64,000 nucleotides of DNA from Flavobacterium coralii (GTDB lineage Bacteria; Bacteroidota; Bacteroidia; Flavobacteriales; Flavobacteriaceae), in assembly GCF_019891545.1 (NCBI RefSeq), contig NZ_JAHDIU010000003.1, positions 1 through 64,000 on the forward strand, read 5' to 3'. The position numbers and the translations under genes were made by a program. The notes under the pieces are model-generated. The model ran no database searches. It was not told where the DNA came from and saw only the letters and a list, made by a program, of their open reading frames with translations. This document shows, piece by piece, positions 35,218 to 45,261 of the stretch (position 1 is the first letter of the stretch; every line of letters starts with the position of its first letter).

Positions 35218-38025
35218 ATGAAAAACCTTAAGTTATGGCTTTTTGTGTTGCTGGCGCCCGTTATGGCAAATGCGCAGCAGCTTAAAGGCAACGATCCTAT
35301 TCCGTTAGACCCTAATGTAAAAACCGGTAAGCTGCAAAACGGGCTTACTTATTACATCAGGAAAAATAATAAGCCTGAAGATAAAGTGGACCTCCGCCTC
35401 GTAATTAATGCAGGTTCTATCCTCGAAAATGATGACCAGCAGGGGCTTGCGCACTTTATGGAGCACATGTGCTTTAACGGCACAAAGCGTTTTCCGAAAA
35501 ACAAGCTGGTCGATTACCTGCAAAGTATTGGCGTAAAATTCGGGCAACACCTTAATGCCTATACCAGTTTTGATGAAACTGTTTACTTTCTTCCTATACC
35601 GTCTGACGATCCTGAAAAACTTGAAAAAGGATTTCAGGTACTCGAAGACTGGGCATTTAACGCCGTGCTTACTCCTGAAGAAGTTGATAAAGAACGCGGA
35701 GTTGTACTGGAAGAATACCGCCTTGGCCTGGGTGCCGAAAAACGTATGATGAAGCGTTTTATGCCTAAAATGATGTATAACTCGCATTATGCAAATCGTT
35801 TACCAATTGGCCAGAAAGAGATACTTGAGAATTTTACTTATGATAAAATCAAAAGTTTTTACAAAGATTGGTACAGGCCTAACCTGATGGCTGTAATAGT
35901 AGTTGGAGACATAGATGTTGCAGAAATGGAAAAGAAAATAAAAGACCATTTCTCGTCTTATCAGAACCCTGTAAACGAAAGGCCGCGTATTACTTTTGAT
36001 GTACCCAACCACGAGCAGACATTTGTTTCAGTAGAAAGTGACAAGGAAGCTTCCTTTGCACAGGTGAGGCTTATATATAAAGATTATGACAAGCCTAAAA
36101 AGGTAATAACAATAAACGACTACAAGCAAAATATTAAAGAGAACCTTTTTGCAGGGATGCTTAATAACAGGCTGCAGGAACTTACCAATACACCCAATCC
36201 GCCGTTTACATACGGCTACAGCTACCATGGCGGTACATGGGCACGCACTAAAGAAGCGTACCAGTCATTCGCAATGACACAGGAAGGCCAACAGCTTGAT
36301 GCATTGAAAGTACTGGTAGAAGAAAATGAGCGCGCCAAGAAATACGGCTTTAGCGAAAGCGAGCTTGAGCGCGTTAAAAATGAATGGCTTTCTTACCTTG
36401 AAAACAGCTACAACGACAGGGACAAAACCGAATCGGAAAGATTTGTGAGCGAATATCAGGCACACTTTCTTGAAGAAGTACCTGCACCGGGTATAGAGTG
36501 GGAGTTTGCAACTTTTAAGCAAATACTTTCTGATATAAAAGTAGAAGACCTGAACGGGCTTACTGAAAAGTATATTAAAGATGACAACAGGGTGGTAATA
36601 TTTACCGGCCCCGAAAAAGATGGTGCTGTAAAGCCTACCGAAGAGCAGGTACTGGCGGTAATCAATAAAAACTATAATGATTTAAAGCCCTATCAGGATG
36701 AGCCTGTGGCAGAAAGCCTGTTGCGCAAAGAAGTAAAGCCGGGAAGTATTGTAAAAAAAGAGAACAATGCCAAACTGGGCACTACTACACTTCACCTTTC
36801 AAACGGGGCGAAAGTTACGTATAAGAAAACCGACTTTAAAAATGATGAAGTATTGATGAAGGCAGTAAGCTTTGGCGGAAGCAATCTTTTTGATAATGAT
36901 GTTTATAAGAAAACACAATGGGCAGAAGGCGCGCTTACCGAAGCAGGCTTCAGCGGCTTAAAGCTTAATGATATCAATAAATTCATGACGGGTAAAATAG
37001 CACGCGTATATCCTTACATAAGTGATGTTACCGAAGGCATGCAGGGCAGCAGCACACCTAAAGACATGGAATATATGTTCCAAATGGTACATGCTTACTT
37101 TACCGACCTTAATTATGATGAAGAAGCGTATGAAGGCTATAAGAAAAAGCAGTCTTCGTTTTATGAAAACATGGCGTCTAATCCGGACTTTTTCTTTTCG
37201 CAGGAGCTGTTTGGTTTTCTTTATCAGAATAACCCAAGGTATAATGGCATAATACCAACAGAAAAAACCTGGGCAGAAACCAACTATAAGCTTTGCTACG
37301 ACAAATACAAAGAGCGTTTTGCCAATGCAGGCGATTTTGAGTTCTTTTTTGTAGGCAATATAGATGCTAATGCTCTTGAAGAATATTCTGCTAAATACCT
37401 GGCATCTCTTCCGTCTTCCGGTAAAAAAGAAAAAGCGATAGACAATGGTTACAGGATATTGAGCGGCTCACACAAAAAAGTAATAAATAAAGGTACAGAC
37501 CCGAAAAGCAGGGTTATGATCAGGTTTAGCGGAGAAACAAAATACTCTGCTAAAGAAGCCCTTGCTATGGAGGCTCTTGGCGAGGTGTTAACCATTAAGC
37601 TAACCGAGGAATTAAGGGAAAATGAGAGTGGAGTATATGGAGTGGGAGCAAACGGCAGAATGTCGAGTGTACCTTATGGTTCTTATGGTTTTTCTATCTC
37701 ATTTCCGTGCGGGCCTGAAAATGCCGAAAAGCTTACCGAGTCAGCTTTAAGGGAACTGCAAAAAATGATAGATAAAGGCCCGGAGGAAAAAGACCTTGCC
37801 AAATATAAGGAAGCTGAAATGCTTGAATATAAAAAGAGCATTAAAGAAAATGAATATTGGGCAGATAATTTCCAGAATGCTTATGTGAGAGGCGCTAATC
37901 CTGAGGAAATACTTAAAAAAGAAGAAAAACTTGCAGCGCTTACCGTTAAAGACCTTCAGGCCGTTGCTAAAAAGTATATGACAAAAGACAAAGTAATTGC
38001 CATACTTATGCCTGAACAGAATTAA
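35218..38025 (+). CDS. M16 family zinc metallopeptidase
   Basis: This is a 935-residue exported protease with signal peptide ending MANA-Q. The inverted zinc motif HFMEH (in LAHFMEHMCFNGT, ~residues 78-82), with a downstream Glu in EERGV-like VVLEEYRLG, marks the active N-terminal half. The C-terminal half is the inactive M16-like domain, giving the clam-shell architecture of insulinase-type enzymes. It likely degrades peptides in the periplasm. It ends tail-to-tail with the methyltransferase gene, sharing TTAA at the stops. Confidence 0.94.
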   Translation: MKNLKLWLFVLLAPVMANAQQLKGNDPIPLDPNVKTGKLQNGLTYYIRKNNKPEDKVDLRLVINAGSILENDDQQGLAHFMEHMCFNGTKRFPKNKLVDYLQSIGVKFGQHLNAYTSFDETVYFLPIPSDDPEKLEKGFQVLEDWAFNAVLTPEEVDKERGVVLEEYRLGLGAEKRMMKRFMPKMMYNSHYANRLPIGQKEILENFTYDKIKSFYKDWYRPNLMAVIVVGDIDVAEMEKKIKDHFSSYQNPVNERPRITFDVPNHEQTFVSVESDKEASFAQVRLIYKDYDKPKKVITINDYKQNIKENLFAGMLNNRLQELTNTPNPPFTYGYSYHGGTWARTKEAYQSFAMTQEGQQLDALKVLVEENERAKKYGFSESELERVKNEWLSYLENSYNDRDKTESERFVSEYQAHFLEEVPAPGIEWEFATFKQILSDIKVEDLNGLTEKYIKDDNRVVIFTGPEKDGAVKPTEEQVLAVINKNYNDLKPYQDEPVAESLLRKEVKPGSIVKKENNAKLGTTTLHLSNGAKVTYKKTDFKNDEVLMKAVSFGGSNLFDNDVYKKTQWAEGALTEAGFSGLKLNDINKFMTGKIARVYPYISDVTEGMQGSSTPKDMEYMFQMVHAYFTDLNYDEEAYEGYKKKQSSFYENMASNPDFFFSQELFGFLYQNNPRYNGIIPTEKTWAETNYKLCYDKYKERFANAGDFEFFFVGNIDANALEEYSAKYLASLPSSGKKEKAIDNGYRILSGSHKKVINKGTDPKSRVMIRFSGETKYSAKEALAMEALGEVLTIKLTEELRENESGVYGVGANGRMSSVPYGSYGFSISFPCGPENAEKLTESALRELQKMIDKGPEEKDLAKYKEAEMLEYKKSIKENEYWADNFQNAYVRGANPEEILKKEEKLAALTVKDLQAVAKKYMTKDKVIAILMPEQN

Positions 38026-38789
38026 TCTTTATAGCATACAGGAATTATTTCACCTTTAGCAAGACAAAATCGCTCCGCATCTGCCGGGGCGATTTTTTTT
38101 GTATAATCTTCTTCCACTACCCTGAAGCCAATGCTTCTTAATTTATCAAAATAATCGCGGCCATAAACGCGCACGTGGTCATACTGCCCGAATATCCTCG
38201 CACGTTCTTTAGGATCGGTTATGCTGTTATCTTCAAAGGTAACGTCACGGCTCAGGTCCTGCGGTATCTGGAAGATGCCCATACTTCCGGGTTTCATAAC
38301 CCTGTAAAGTTCCTGCATTGCCTTTGTGTCGTCCGGTATATGCTCCAGCACGTGGTTGCACAAAATAAGGTCGTAGCTGTTATCTTCAAAAGGCAGGTTA
38401 CAGATGTCTGCTTTTACATCTGCCAGCGGAGAATATAAATCAGTTGTAGTATAGTCAAGGTTTTTTTGGTTGCGGAAGCGTTTGTAAAATGCCTGCTCCG
38501 GCGCAAAATGCAGTACTTTTTTAGGTGCAGTAAAAAAATCTGTTTCGTTTTTCAGGTATAACCACAACAGCCTGTGCCTTTCTAAAGACAGGGTGCTTGG
38601 CGATAACACATTATTACGCTGGTGCCCGTAGCCATAAGGTAAAAAGCTGCGGAAGCTTCTGCCGTCTATAGGGTCGGTATAGCGGTTACCTTTAAGTGCA
38701 AGCGCCAATACAGGGCGTGCCACATAGCTAAGCCTTATCAGCAAAGGCCTCGGTATTGTGTTGAGTAATAATTTAAAGAGTTTTTTCAT
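38022..38789 (-). CDS. Class I SAM-dependent methyltransferase
   Basis: This is a 255-residue protein. The core has KVLHFAPEQAFYKRF (motif I region, degenerate), DYTTTDLYSPLADVKADICNLPF, the methyltransferase-type LILCNHVLEHIPDD and MQELYRVMKPGSMGIFQIP. The N-terminus (RPLLIRLSYVARPVLALALKG) is amphipathic or membrane-associated. The substrate is unknown; the same style occurs in surface-polysaccharide or lipid loci. It is on the same strand as the GxxExxY gene, 28 bp away. Confidence 0.87.
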   Translation of the reverse strand: MKKLFKLLLNTIPRPLLIRLSYVARPVLALALKGNRYTDPIDGRSFRSFLPYGYGHQRNNVLSPSTLSLERHRLLWLYLKNETDFFTAPKKVLHFAPEQAFYKRFRNQKNLDYTTTDLYSPLADVKADICNLPFEDNSYDLILCNHVLEHIPDDTKAMQELYRVMKPGSMGIFQIPQDLSRDVTFEDNSITDPKERARIFGQYDHVRVYGRDYFDKLRSIGFRVVEEDYTKKIAPADAERFCLAKGEIIPVCYKD

Positions 38790-38817
38790 TTTGTATCGCA
38801 GAGATGCACAAAGTTCC

Positions 38818-39207
38818 TCAAAGATTCTCAGAGGTATTAATGAACCGTTTTATACCTCCGTCTTTTAGTATTTTGGTGTGGAAGTTAAGAAGCAACCCAA
38901 TCGGATAGTTTCCAAGTTTAAGATATGTAAGCGTTTGTGCAAAATGTACATCTGTAAAACATTCTACAGTTTTTAATTCCAGCACAAGCTTGTTTTCTAC
39001 CAGTAAATCTATAGGGTAACCATGATCCAGCTTTATTTCTTTATAAATTACAGGTACAGCTTTTTGAGCTTCAACCTTCAACCCGGAGTTTTTTATCTCA
39101 TAGTGCAGACACTCACAGTAAGCAGATTCAAGAAGGCCGGGTCCTAAATGACGATGCACCTCCATGGCAAGGCCTATTACAGTATGAGTCATCCTGTTTA
39201 TTTCCAT
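38818..39207 (-). CDS. GxxExxY protein
   Basis: This is a 129-residue protein named for the motif seen here as GPGLLESAY (~residues 22-30). Other conserved pieces are EMNRMTHTVIGLAMEVHRHLG-like N-terminus, DLLVENKLVLELKTVE and LNFHTKILKDGGIKRFI. The VLELK segment resembles a PD-(D/E)XK nuclease-type core. The family is widespread in Bacteroidota and its role has not been established. It lies between methyltransferase and map genes on the same strand. Confidence 0.93.
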   Translation of the reverse strand: MEINRMTHTVIGLAMEVHRHLGPGLLESAYCECLHYEIKNSGLKVEAQKAVPVIYKEIKLDHGYPIDLLVENKLVLELKTVECFTDVHFAQTLTYLKLGNYPIGLLLNFHTKILKDGGIKRFINTSENL

Positions 39208-39260
39208 TCTCTTTTTCTCAGTGGTTTTCTGTGAAATCTCTGTGAAACTCTGCGAAATAA

Positions 39261-40079
39261 TTAAACCGTCAATGGCTCACGCCTGAATTCATTTTCTTCA
39301 TCGCTCTCTATGCCCAGTGCTTTGTAGATATAGGCATAGGTTGAAAGCAATTCGGGTTTGCCGTCTATAAGGGCAACATCATGTTCAAAGTGTGCACTTG
39401 GCTTACCGTCACGCGTTACAATTGTCCAACCGTCTTTAAGCTGTTTTATGTTTTTAGTGCCCATATTTATCATAGGCTCTATGGCAACTACCATACCTTC
39501 AATAAACAATTTGCCCCTGCCACGCTTACCGTAATTTGGCATCTCCGGGTCTTCGTGCATTTTGCGCCCAAGTCCGTGCCCTACCAGTTCACGCACTACG
39601 CCATAGCCGTGTCCTTCTGTATATTTCTGTATGGCATACCCCACATCTTCTACCCGGTTGCCTAACCTGAATTCACGTATGCCCACATAAAGCGATTCTT
39701 TTGTAACCTGAAGTAGTTTGCGGGTTTCTTCTGCTACTTCACCGATTTCGAAAGTATAAGCATGGTCGCCGTAAAATTCATTCTTCAGCGCACCGCAGTC
39801 AACAGATACTATATCACCTTCCTCAATGGGTTTATTGGTAGGCAGCCCGTGCACTACCTGGTCATTAACGCTGGTAAGCAGGGTAGAAGGGCATCCGTAC
39901 AGGCCCAAGAACCCGGGTACCGCTCCGTGGTCACGAATAAAGGTTTCGGCCATTTTATCCAACTGAAGCGTTGTAATGCCAGGTTTAATTTCCGATGCTA
40001 TCATGCCCAGTGTTTTAGATACAATCAGGGCACTTTCGCGCATCAGCTCAATTTCTTCTCTGGTTTTTTGTACAATCAT
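39261..40079 (-). CDS. map: Methionine aminopeptidase, type I
   Basis: This is a 272-residue di-metal peptidase removing the N-terminal Met from new proteins. The five metal ligands are in place: D in SVDCGAL, D in FYGDHAYTF, H in GHGLGRKMHEDPE, E in AIEPMINMG, and E in HFEHDVALI. Length and lack of an insert fit the bacterial type I enzyme. A minus-strand -7 box TACTTTTG is at 40106-40099. No neighbour is functionally linked. Confidence 0.96.
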   Translation of the reverse strand: MIVQKTREEIELMRESALIVSKTLGMIASEIKPGITTLQLDKMAETFIRDHGAVPGFLGLYGCPSTLLTSVNDQVVHGLPTNKPIEEGDIVSVDCGALKNEFYGDHAYTFEIGEVAEETRKLLQVTKESLYVGIREFRLGNRVEDVGYAIQKYTEGHGYGVVRELVGHGLGRKMHEDPEMPNYGKRGRGKLFIEGMVVAIEPMINMGTKNIKQLKDGWTIVTRDGKPSAHFEHDVALIDGKPELLSTYAYIYKALGIESDEENEFRREPLTV

Positions 40080-40121
40080 CTCAAACTTTTTCAGTCTGCA
40101 AAAGTAACCAAATTAAATTAC

Positions 40122-41519
40122 TTAATCCGGGTTAGCCAGTACTTTAAACAATTCTGCGTAAGACATAAAGTAGCGGTTTTCTATATTTATCTGGCTTAAC
40201 CGCGCACTCACAAGATTGTTTTCGCGGCTGTTGATGAGGAATATAGAACTCTCTCCGAAAGAGAAAAGCCGTTCTTCAGATGTAAGCATAGTGTTATAGC
40301 TTGCCACAAGCCCGTCTATTTCCTGCTTTTGCCTTTGCAGCGAAGCAATCTCTGTTTGCTGGGCTTCAATTTTATTTTTAAGCCTTACCCGCTCGCTGCT
40401 GATTTCAAATTGCATATCCTGCAGCTTTAGCTTGGCGAGCCTTAAATTTCCCCTTTCTTTTCTCAGGAATATAGGGAAAGAAAAGTTAACCCCAACTTTA
40501 TAATTCTCAAACCGGTATTCATCAAAATAAGAAGGCTCTGAAAGGTAATGATAACCCACATCAATTTTTGGTAATAGCTGGTTGGCCTTAAGGCGGCGTT
40601 CTACCTCCAGTATATTTGCTTTGTTTTGAAGCGCATTTATTTTCGGATGATTCTCTACCAGTGAAGGGTCTGGTGTCAGGTTGTTGATTTTTAAAGTTTC
40701 GGGCAATGTGGCTATGAGGTTTTCCTCCGGGGCCACATTATCGTTAAGTTCTACCGGAACATCTTCAATCCAAAGATAATTTGCAAGTTCCAGCCTTGCC
40801 TTTGCCAGTTTCAGTTTGGCATCCTCAAGCCCAAGCTTCCTGTTTCTTATGGTTATGCCGGCTTCTACGCTGTCTATGGCAGGAGAAGCCCCCTGTTCTA
40901 TTAATGATATAACGCCTTCATATCGTTCTGCTGCATAATCAAGGTAATTTTGATATAACAACGTTTCACTATAGGTTCTTTTCCAGTTAAAATAAGCTTC
41001 AGATGCCTGGTAAAGCACCTCAACTGCCATTAGCTTACGCTCGGCTTCGCTTATCTGTAACTGGAATTTTGCAGCCCTTACATCGGCCATCCTTTGGTTA
41101 ATGAACAGTCCCTGCCCCAGCGGTACCGTTACGCCCAAAGATGTTAGGCCCGAGTTTGGAGTTGTGTTCTGCGGGTTGAGGTAAACACCCTCGCTGTTAT
41201 CAAAAGCTGCTTTTATTTCTATGCCATACCAGGTAGGGATTTTAAAGCTGCTGTTTAATATTGAGTAATACTCAGTATCTTTAAATTCCTTTGCGTCATA
41301 GTCGACCTCTATCTTGGGGTCGAAGCCGCCGCGTGCAGCCATAAGCGCTGCCTGGGCTTTGTTAACCTCAAGATTTGCCTGCTTAACCACGGGGTGGTAC
41401 TTCTTTACATACCCAAGGAATTCGTTAAAGGTAAGCACTTCTTCGTTAAATTCCTGTGCATGGGCTGTAAAGCCTGCAAACAGCAAAAAGAGTGTATATA
41501 GCTTTAAATGTAATTTCAT
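40122..41519 (-). CDS. TolC-family outer-membrane efflux protein
   Basis: This is a 465-residue outer-membrane channel with signal peptide (KLHLKLYTLFLLFAGFTAHAQ). Two long internally repeated alpha-helical hairpin regions flank short beta segments, as in TolC. It completes a four-gene unit tetR-ABC-HlyD-TolC, with only 3 bp separating it from the HlyD stop. It would conduct substrate received from the HlyD-like adaptor to the outside. The substrate is unknown. Confidence 0.93.
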   Translation of the reverse strand: MKLHLKLYTLFLLFAGFTAHAQEFNEEVLTFNEFLGYVKKYHPVVKQANLEVNKAQAALMAARGGFDPKIEVDYDAKEFKDTEYYSILNSSFKIPTWYGIEIKAAFDNSEGVYLNPQNTTPNSGLTSLGVTVPLGQGLFINQRMADVRAAKFQLQISEAERKLMAVEVLYQASEAYFNWKRTYSETLLYQNYLDYAAERYEGVISLIEQGASPAIDSVEAGITIRNRKLGLEDAKLKLAKARLELANYLWIEDVPVELNDNVAPEENLIATLPETLKINNLTPDPSLVENHPKINALQNKANILEVERRLKANQLLPKIDVGYHYLSEPSYFDEYRFENYKVGVNFSFPIFLRKERGNLRLAKLKLQDMQFEISSERVRLKNKIEAQQTEIASLQRQKQEIDGLVASYNTMLTSEERLFSFGESSIFLINSRENNLVSARLSQINIENRYFMSYAELFKVLANPD

Positions 41520-41522
41520 TCT

Positions 41523-42896
41523 TTACTTCTTTTCTTTAGTGCCCTCATCTTTGCCGCCGGGAGCATCACCTGTATTTTGCGGCTGGTAGTAGTTTGGCGG
41601 GAAACCGTTAAGGTTACGCCATATTTCATACCAAATCGGCACATTCTCCAATAATGCAATGGTTTGTGCCCCTGCGCCTATGCTAAGCTGCTTCGGCCAT
41701 CTTTCTTCCTCATTGTCCGGTGCAATCAGTATCCTGTATTTGCCGTTGGCGCTTATAAAGTTTTCTATGGCTACCACCCGCCCTCCGAAAGTACCATAAG
41801 AAAGCCCCGGCCATCCGGAAAATACTATGGTAGGCCAACCGTCAAACCACACCCTCACCTTAGCGCCTTTGTGAATCAGCGGAAGGTCTATCGGGTCAAC
41901 ATACGTTTCCACGGCAATATCATATCCTGCAGGCATTATACTCACTATAGGTGTACCTTCTTTGATGGTTTCACCTATACCCGCAGTTAGTGCACGGTTT
42001 ACATAGCCGTCCTGTGGTGCCCTTACATAGTACAACCCGTTACGGATGCTGTAATTAACATACTGGTTCTGGAGCTTTGTTACCTGTGCCTCGGTATCAT
42101 ACTGGCTGCTCATGGCTGTGAATTTATCACTGCTGGCCTTGGATATTTTCTCGGCATATTCCGCAATAAGCCTGTTAACCTCTACTTTTGCATTAATAAG
42201 CTCGTTCTTTGCCGCAATAAATTTATTTTCCTGGGTAATTATCTTAGCTTCAGCTTCCTGTAGTTTAAGCCTTTTCTCTTCTACATCGGTTAGCGGCCTG
42301 AGTCCCTCTTTGTTTAACTGCAGCGAACGATTAAACTGCGTTTCTGCAATACGGAGCTGTGTTTTAACGGCTTCAAGGTCCATACTGTCACTTTTTACTT
42401 TCAGTTGAGCCTGCCTTATCTTGTTACGCGCCTGTTCCATTTTAAGCCCACGCTCAGTGCCTAAAGATGCTATCTGTGTATCGAGCGCATTAACCTTGCT
42501 GTCATAACTTTCGGCTGCCATTTGCTTGGCCTCTACCTGTTGCTTTGTGTTTTCTACAAGGTTAGGGTCAAAGTATTCTTCTTTAATCTCCGATATAAAC
42601 AGTATGGTGTCGCCTTTTTGCACATAATCACCCTCCTGAACGTACCATTTTTCAATTCGTCCTGCAATAGCGCTGTGTACTGTTTGCGGCCTGTGGTCAG
42701 GTTTAAGGGTGGTTACATAGCCTCCGCCTCTTATGTTCTGCGTCCATGGCAGGAACAGGCCAATTACCGATATGATGCAGATACCCACTATAATTTTGTT
42801 CAGTATTTTATAGTGCGGCCTGGTGGCAAGGTTATTAACCGTTTTATACCTTTTGGAAAGTATCTCTACCTGGTTATTGTTTGATATATTTAGCAT
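41523..42896 (-). CDS. HlyD-family periplasmic adaptor
   Basis: This is a 457-residue adaptor. A membrane helix at ~33-55 (IIVGICIISVIGLFLPW) anchors it in the inner membrane. A split lipoyl-like domain follows (AIAGRIEKWYVQEGDYVQKGDTILF), then a ~150-residue coiled-coil hairpin rich in Lys, Glu and Gln, then the returning lipoyl half (VRAPQDGYVNRAL) and a beta-barrel domain. Family members link an ABC exporter or RND pump to TolC. It sits 5 bp from the ABC gene and 3 bp from the TolC gene. Confidence 0.93.
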   Translation of the reverse strand: MLNISNNNQVEILSKRYKTVNNLATRPHYKILNKIIVGICIISVIGLFLPWTQNIRGGGYVTTLKPDHRPQTVHSAIAGRIEKWYVQEGDYVQKGDTILFISEIKEEYFDPNLVENTKQQVEAKQMAAESYDSKVNALDTQIASLGTERGLKMEQARNKIRQAQLKVKSDSMDLEAVKTQLRIAETQFNRSLQLNKEGLRPLTDVEEKRLKLQEAEAKIITQENKFIAAKNELINAKVEVNRLIAEYAEKISKASSDKFTAMSSQYDTEAQVTKLQNQYVNYSIRNGLYYVRAPQDGYVNRALTAGIGETIKEGTPIVSIMPAGYDIAVETYVDPIDLPLIHKGAKVRVWFDGWPTIVFSGWPGLSYGTFGGRVVAIENFISANGKYRILIAPDNEEERWPKQLSIGAGAQTIALLENVPIWYEIWRNLNGFPPNYYQPQNTGDAPGGKDEGTKEKK

Positions 42897-42901
42897 GGTG
42901 A

Positions 42902-44563
42902 TTACAGTTTTAGGTCTTCTGCTATTTTACCGTTATCCATTATAACCTGTCGGCTGCACTTCGATTTCCAGTAATGGTTAACCGACGATACTATTACCGT
43001 CCAGTTATGCTCTTCTGAGAAGAGAAAGTCTATAATAGCTTTCGCCGAAGGCTCATCCATTTTATCGGTTGGGTCTTCAAGGAAAAGTATTTTAGGTTCG
43101 TGCACTATGCATCGTGCCAACAGTACTTTTTGCGAGTTAGATGCCGATAGCTGCCTGCCGTCAGGGTAAAGTATGGTATCAAGCCCCTCAGGCAACGTTT
43201 TTATAAACGGAGTGAGGTTCACACTGTCCAGCGCCCATTTTAACTTTTCTTCCGTAATATTAGGATCGTTAAATGTTATATTTTCCCGTATGGTGCCTTC
43301 AAAAGGGCTCTCGCCCTGCATTACAAAACCGATTACCGACCTGTAGTAGTCTTTATTTATCTTGTTGTAACTGCCATCGTTAATGTAAAATGCACCGTTA
43401 TCAGGCTGCAGGAAGCCGGAGAGTACCCTTACCAGCGTGGTTTTACCCGAGCCGTTTGCACCGCTTACATATAATTTTTCGCCCTGCTCTATGCGCAGGT
43501 TAATATTATGCAGGGCATCTTTATCAGATTCGGGGTAGCGGTAGCAAAGGTTATCAGTCTCCAGTACAATATCCGACTCGGCTGTAATGCCGTTAACAGA
43601 CTCTGTTGACTGCTCAAGCTCCATATCGGTAACAATACCTATTTTTTCTACCGAGGCAAGCACATCATAAAAAGTTTCCAGCCCGAGTATTATTTTTTCT
43701 ACTGAGTTTATTACCAAAAGGATGATGATTTCGGCGGCAACAAACTGCCCGATGTTCATTTGCTGGCCAAGCACAAGGTAACCCCCTATTGACAGAAGCC
43801 CGGCAGTAATGATTACCTTAAAAAGTATCAGTTGCAGGAATTGCTTTTTTATAACGCCAAAGTGTTTCTCCCTGTAGCAGATATAATCATTTACAAGCCC
43901 GTCGTTACGGCACAGCGCATAATCAAAGTTAAGTGATTTGCGGAAGCTGTTGTTGTTGCGGGCTATTTCCTGCAGCCAGTAAGCAACCTTATATTTAAAG
44001 GTAGACTCTTTAAGGCTGGTTTGCAAACCCTGTGCAAAAGAGAATTTAAAGATGAGGTACAGCAACAGCACCAGCAGCACACCAAACAGGATAAAGAACG
44101 GGTGGTATAATGACAATAGTATGATACCAAAGCTTATCTGTAAGAGAGCGGTACTGAAATCAAGCAGCAGTTTTGATGTACCTTTTTGTATGGAAAGCGT
44201 ATCAAAAAAACGGTTGGCTATCTCGGGCGGGTAGCGGTTATACAGTTCATTGAATTTAATTTTAGGGAGCCTGTAGGCGAATTCAAAAGATGAGCGTACA
44301 AATATTTTTTGTTGCAGGTTCTCTGTTATGCGCAGCTGCATTAAAGAGAGTATGCCGCCAAAGGCCACACCCAGCGTTACCACAAAAATAAGTACTATCC
44401 AGGATACGCTTATCTGCCCGCTCTGTATAAAGTTAATGATGGCCTGTATGCCCAGTGGCAAAGAAAGGCTTATCAGCCCCGCAAATGCAGCATAAAAGAG
44501 TATCTGGTACACGTCTTTTTTGTCCAGCTTCAGCAGGTTGTAAAATCGTTTCAGGGGTGTCAT
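42902..44563 (-). CDS. ABC exporter (membrane plus ATPase) with altered catalytic motifs
   Basis: This is a ~553-residue half-transporter. Residues ~20-310 hold six membrane helices and ~335-550 the ATPase. Walker A is normal (SGANGSGKTT, 368-375). The signature, normally LSGGQ, reads LSASN (472-476). Walker B plus catalytic Glu reads FLEDPTD, that is E496 then D497, the reverse of the usual D-E. The switch region reads VSSVNHYW instead of an SH dyad. Start ATG at 44563 overlaps the TetR stop by ATGA, indicating translational coupling. It should export with HlyD and TolC partners, but ATP hydrolysis may be slow. Twenty-four upstream codons have no support. Confidence 0.92.
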   Translation of the reverse strand: MTPLKRFYNLLKLDKKDVYQILFYAAFAGLISLSLPLGIQAIINFIQSGQISVSWIVLIFVVTLGVAFGGILSLMQLRITENLQQKIFVRSSFEFAYRLPKIKFNELYNRYPPEIANRFFDTLSIQKGTSKLLLDFSTALLQISFGIILLSLYHPFFILFGVLLVLLLYLIFKFSFAQGLQTSLKESTFKYKVAYWLQEIARNNNSFRKSLNFDYALCRNDGLVNDYICYREKHFGVIKKQFLQLILFKVIITAGLLSIGGYLVLGQQMNIGQFVAAEIIILLVINSVEKIILGLETFYDVLASVEKIGIVTDMELEQSTESVNGITAESDIVLETDNLCYRYPESDKDALHNINLRIEQGEKLYVSGANGSGKTTLVRVLSGFLQPDNGAFYINDGSYNKINKDYYRSVIGFVMQGESPFEGTIRENITFNDPNITEEKLKWALDSVNLTPFIKTLPEGLDTILYPDGRQLSASNSQKVLLARCIVHEPKILFLEDPTDKMDEPSAKAIIDFLFSEEHNWTVIVSSVNHYWKSKCSRQVIMDNGKIAEDLKL

Positions 44564-45249
44564 TGTTTTTCTTCGTTTAAGATGCCTGTAACCAGGTGCA
44601 GGTAAAAATCTGCCGGCGTTGTGGTTACATTGCAATTGGTTATAGTGGTAAAATGGTCTTTAAGGAAGTGCTGGTGCAGCGCGCCCTGTGTTACCGTGCT
44701 GGCAAGGCTCTCGGCAAACGGGTACTGCGGGTTCACTTCCTTTATATACTCTGCAATTCGCTTAATAACCCTTTTGTAGATAATAAAGAAACCTTCACGG
44801 TTCTCTTCATCCACCTCTTTGGTTAAAAACGTTTTGCTGAATTCAGCAATAATTATGCGGTTAAGCACCGATTCATTTACGTGTTCTGTTGTCTGGTCAT
44901 CCTCTACCTTCTCTGTAACAATGGTAATGGCTCTTTTTAGTTTGTGGCACGGGTCTTCCATGTTGGCGGTGCCAAGTATCAGCCTGTACTCCATCCAGCT
45001 CCAGTACCACGACGACAGGTATATCAGCAGCTTGTGCTTGTTTTCAAAATAGCGGTACAGGGAGCTCTCATTACTGCCTATGCGCTCGCCCAGTTTCTTA
45101 AATGTAAAATCGTCAAACCCAATCTCATCAATAAGCAGGATACTTTCTTTAATAATGTTCCTGCCCAGTACCGACGTTTCAGGGTCCTTTACATAAATCT
45201 TTTCATTTACCTGTATTTTCAGGTTCGGTAGAATACTTTGCATCTTCAA
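44560..45249 (-). CDS. TetR/AcrR-family regulator
   Basis: This is a 229-residue regulator. The N-terminal HTH is FTFKKLGERIGSNESSLYRYFENKHKLLIYL (residues ~45-75), and the helical C-terminal ligand domain follows. It heads the exporter operon; its TGA overlaps the ATG of the ABC gene. The promoter (-33 TTG, -7 TATATTTG on the minus strand) is overlapped by one arm of a 9-bp palindrome, strongly suggesting that it represses its own operon. Two close Met starts (codons 1 and 3) fit equally; the transcript start is ~9 bases before codon 1. Confidence 0.92.
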   Translation of the reverse strand: MKMQSILPNLKIQVNEKIYVKDPETSVLGRNIIKESILLIDEIGFDDFTFKKLGERIGSNESSLYRYFENKHKLLIYLSSWYWSWMEYRLILGTANMEDPCHKLKRAITIVTEKVEDDQTTEHVNESVLNRIIIAEFSKTFLTKEVDEENREGFFIIYKRVIKRIAEYIKEVNPQYPFAESLASTVTQGALHQHFLKDHFTTITNCNVTTTPADFYLHLVTGILNEEKQ

Positions 45250-45261
45250 TCAATTTCCATG

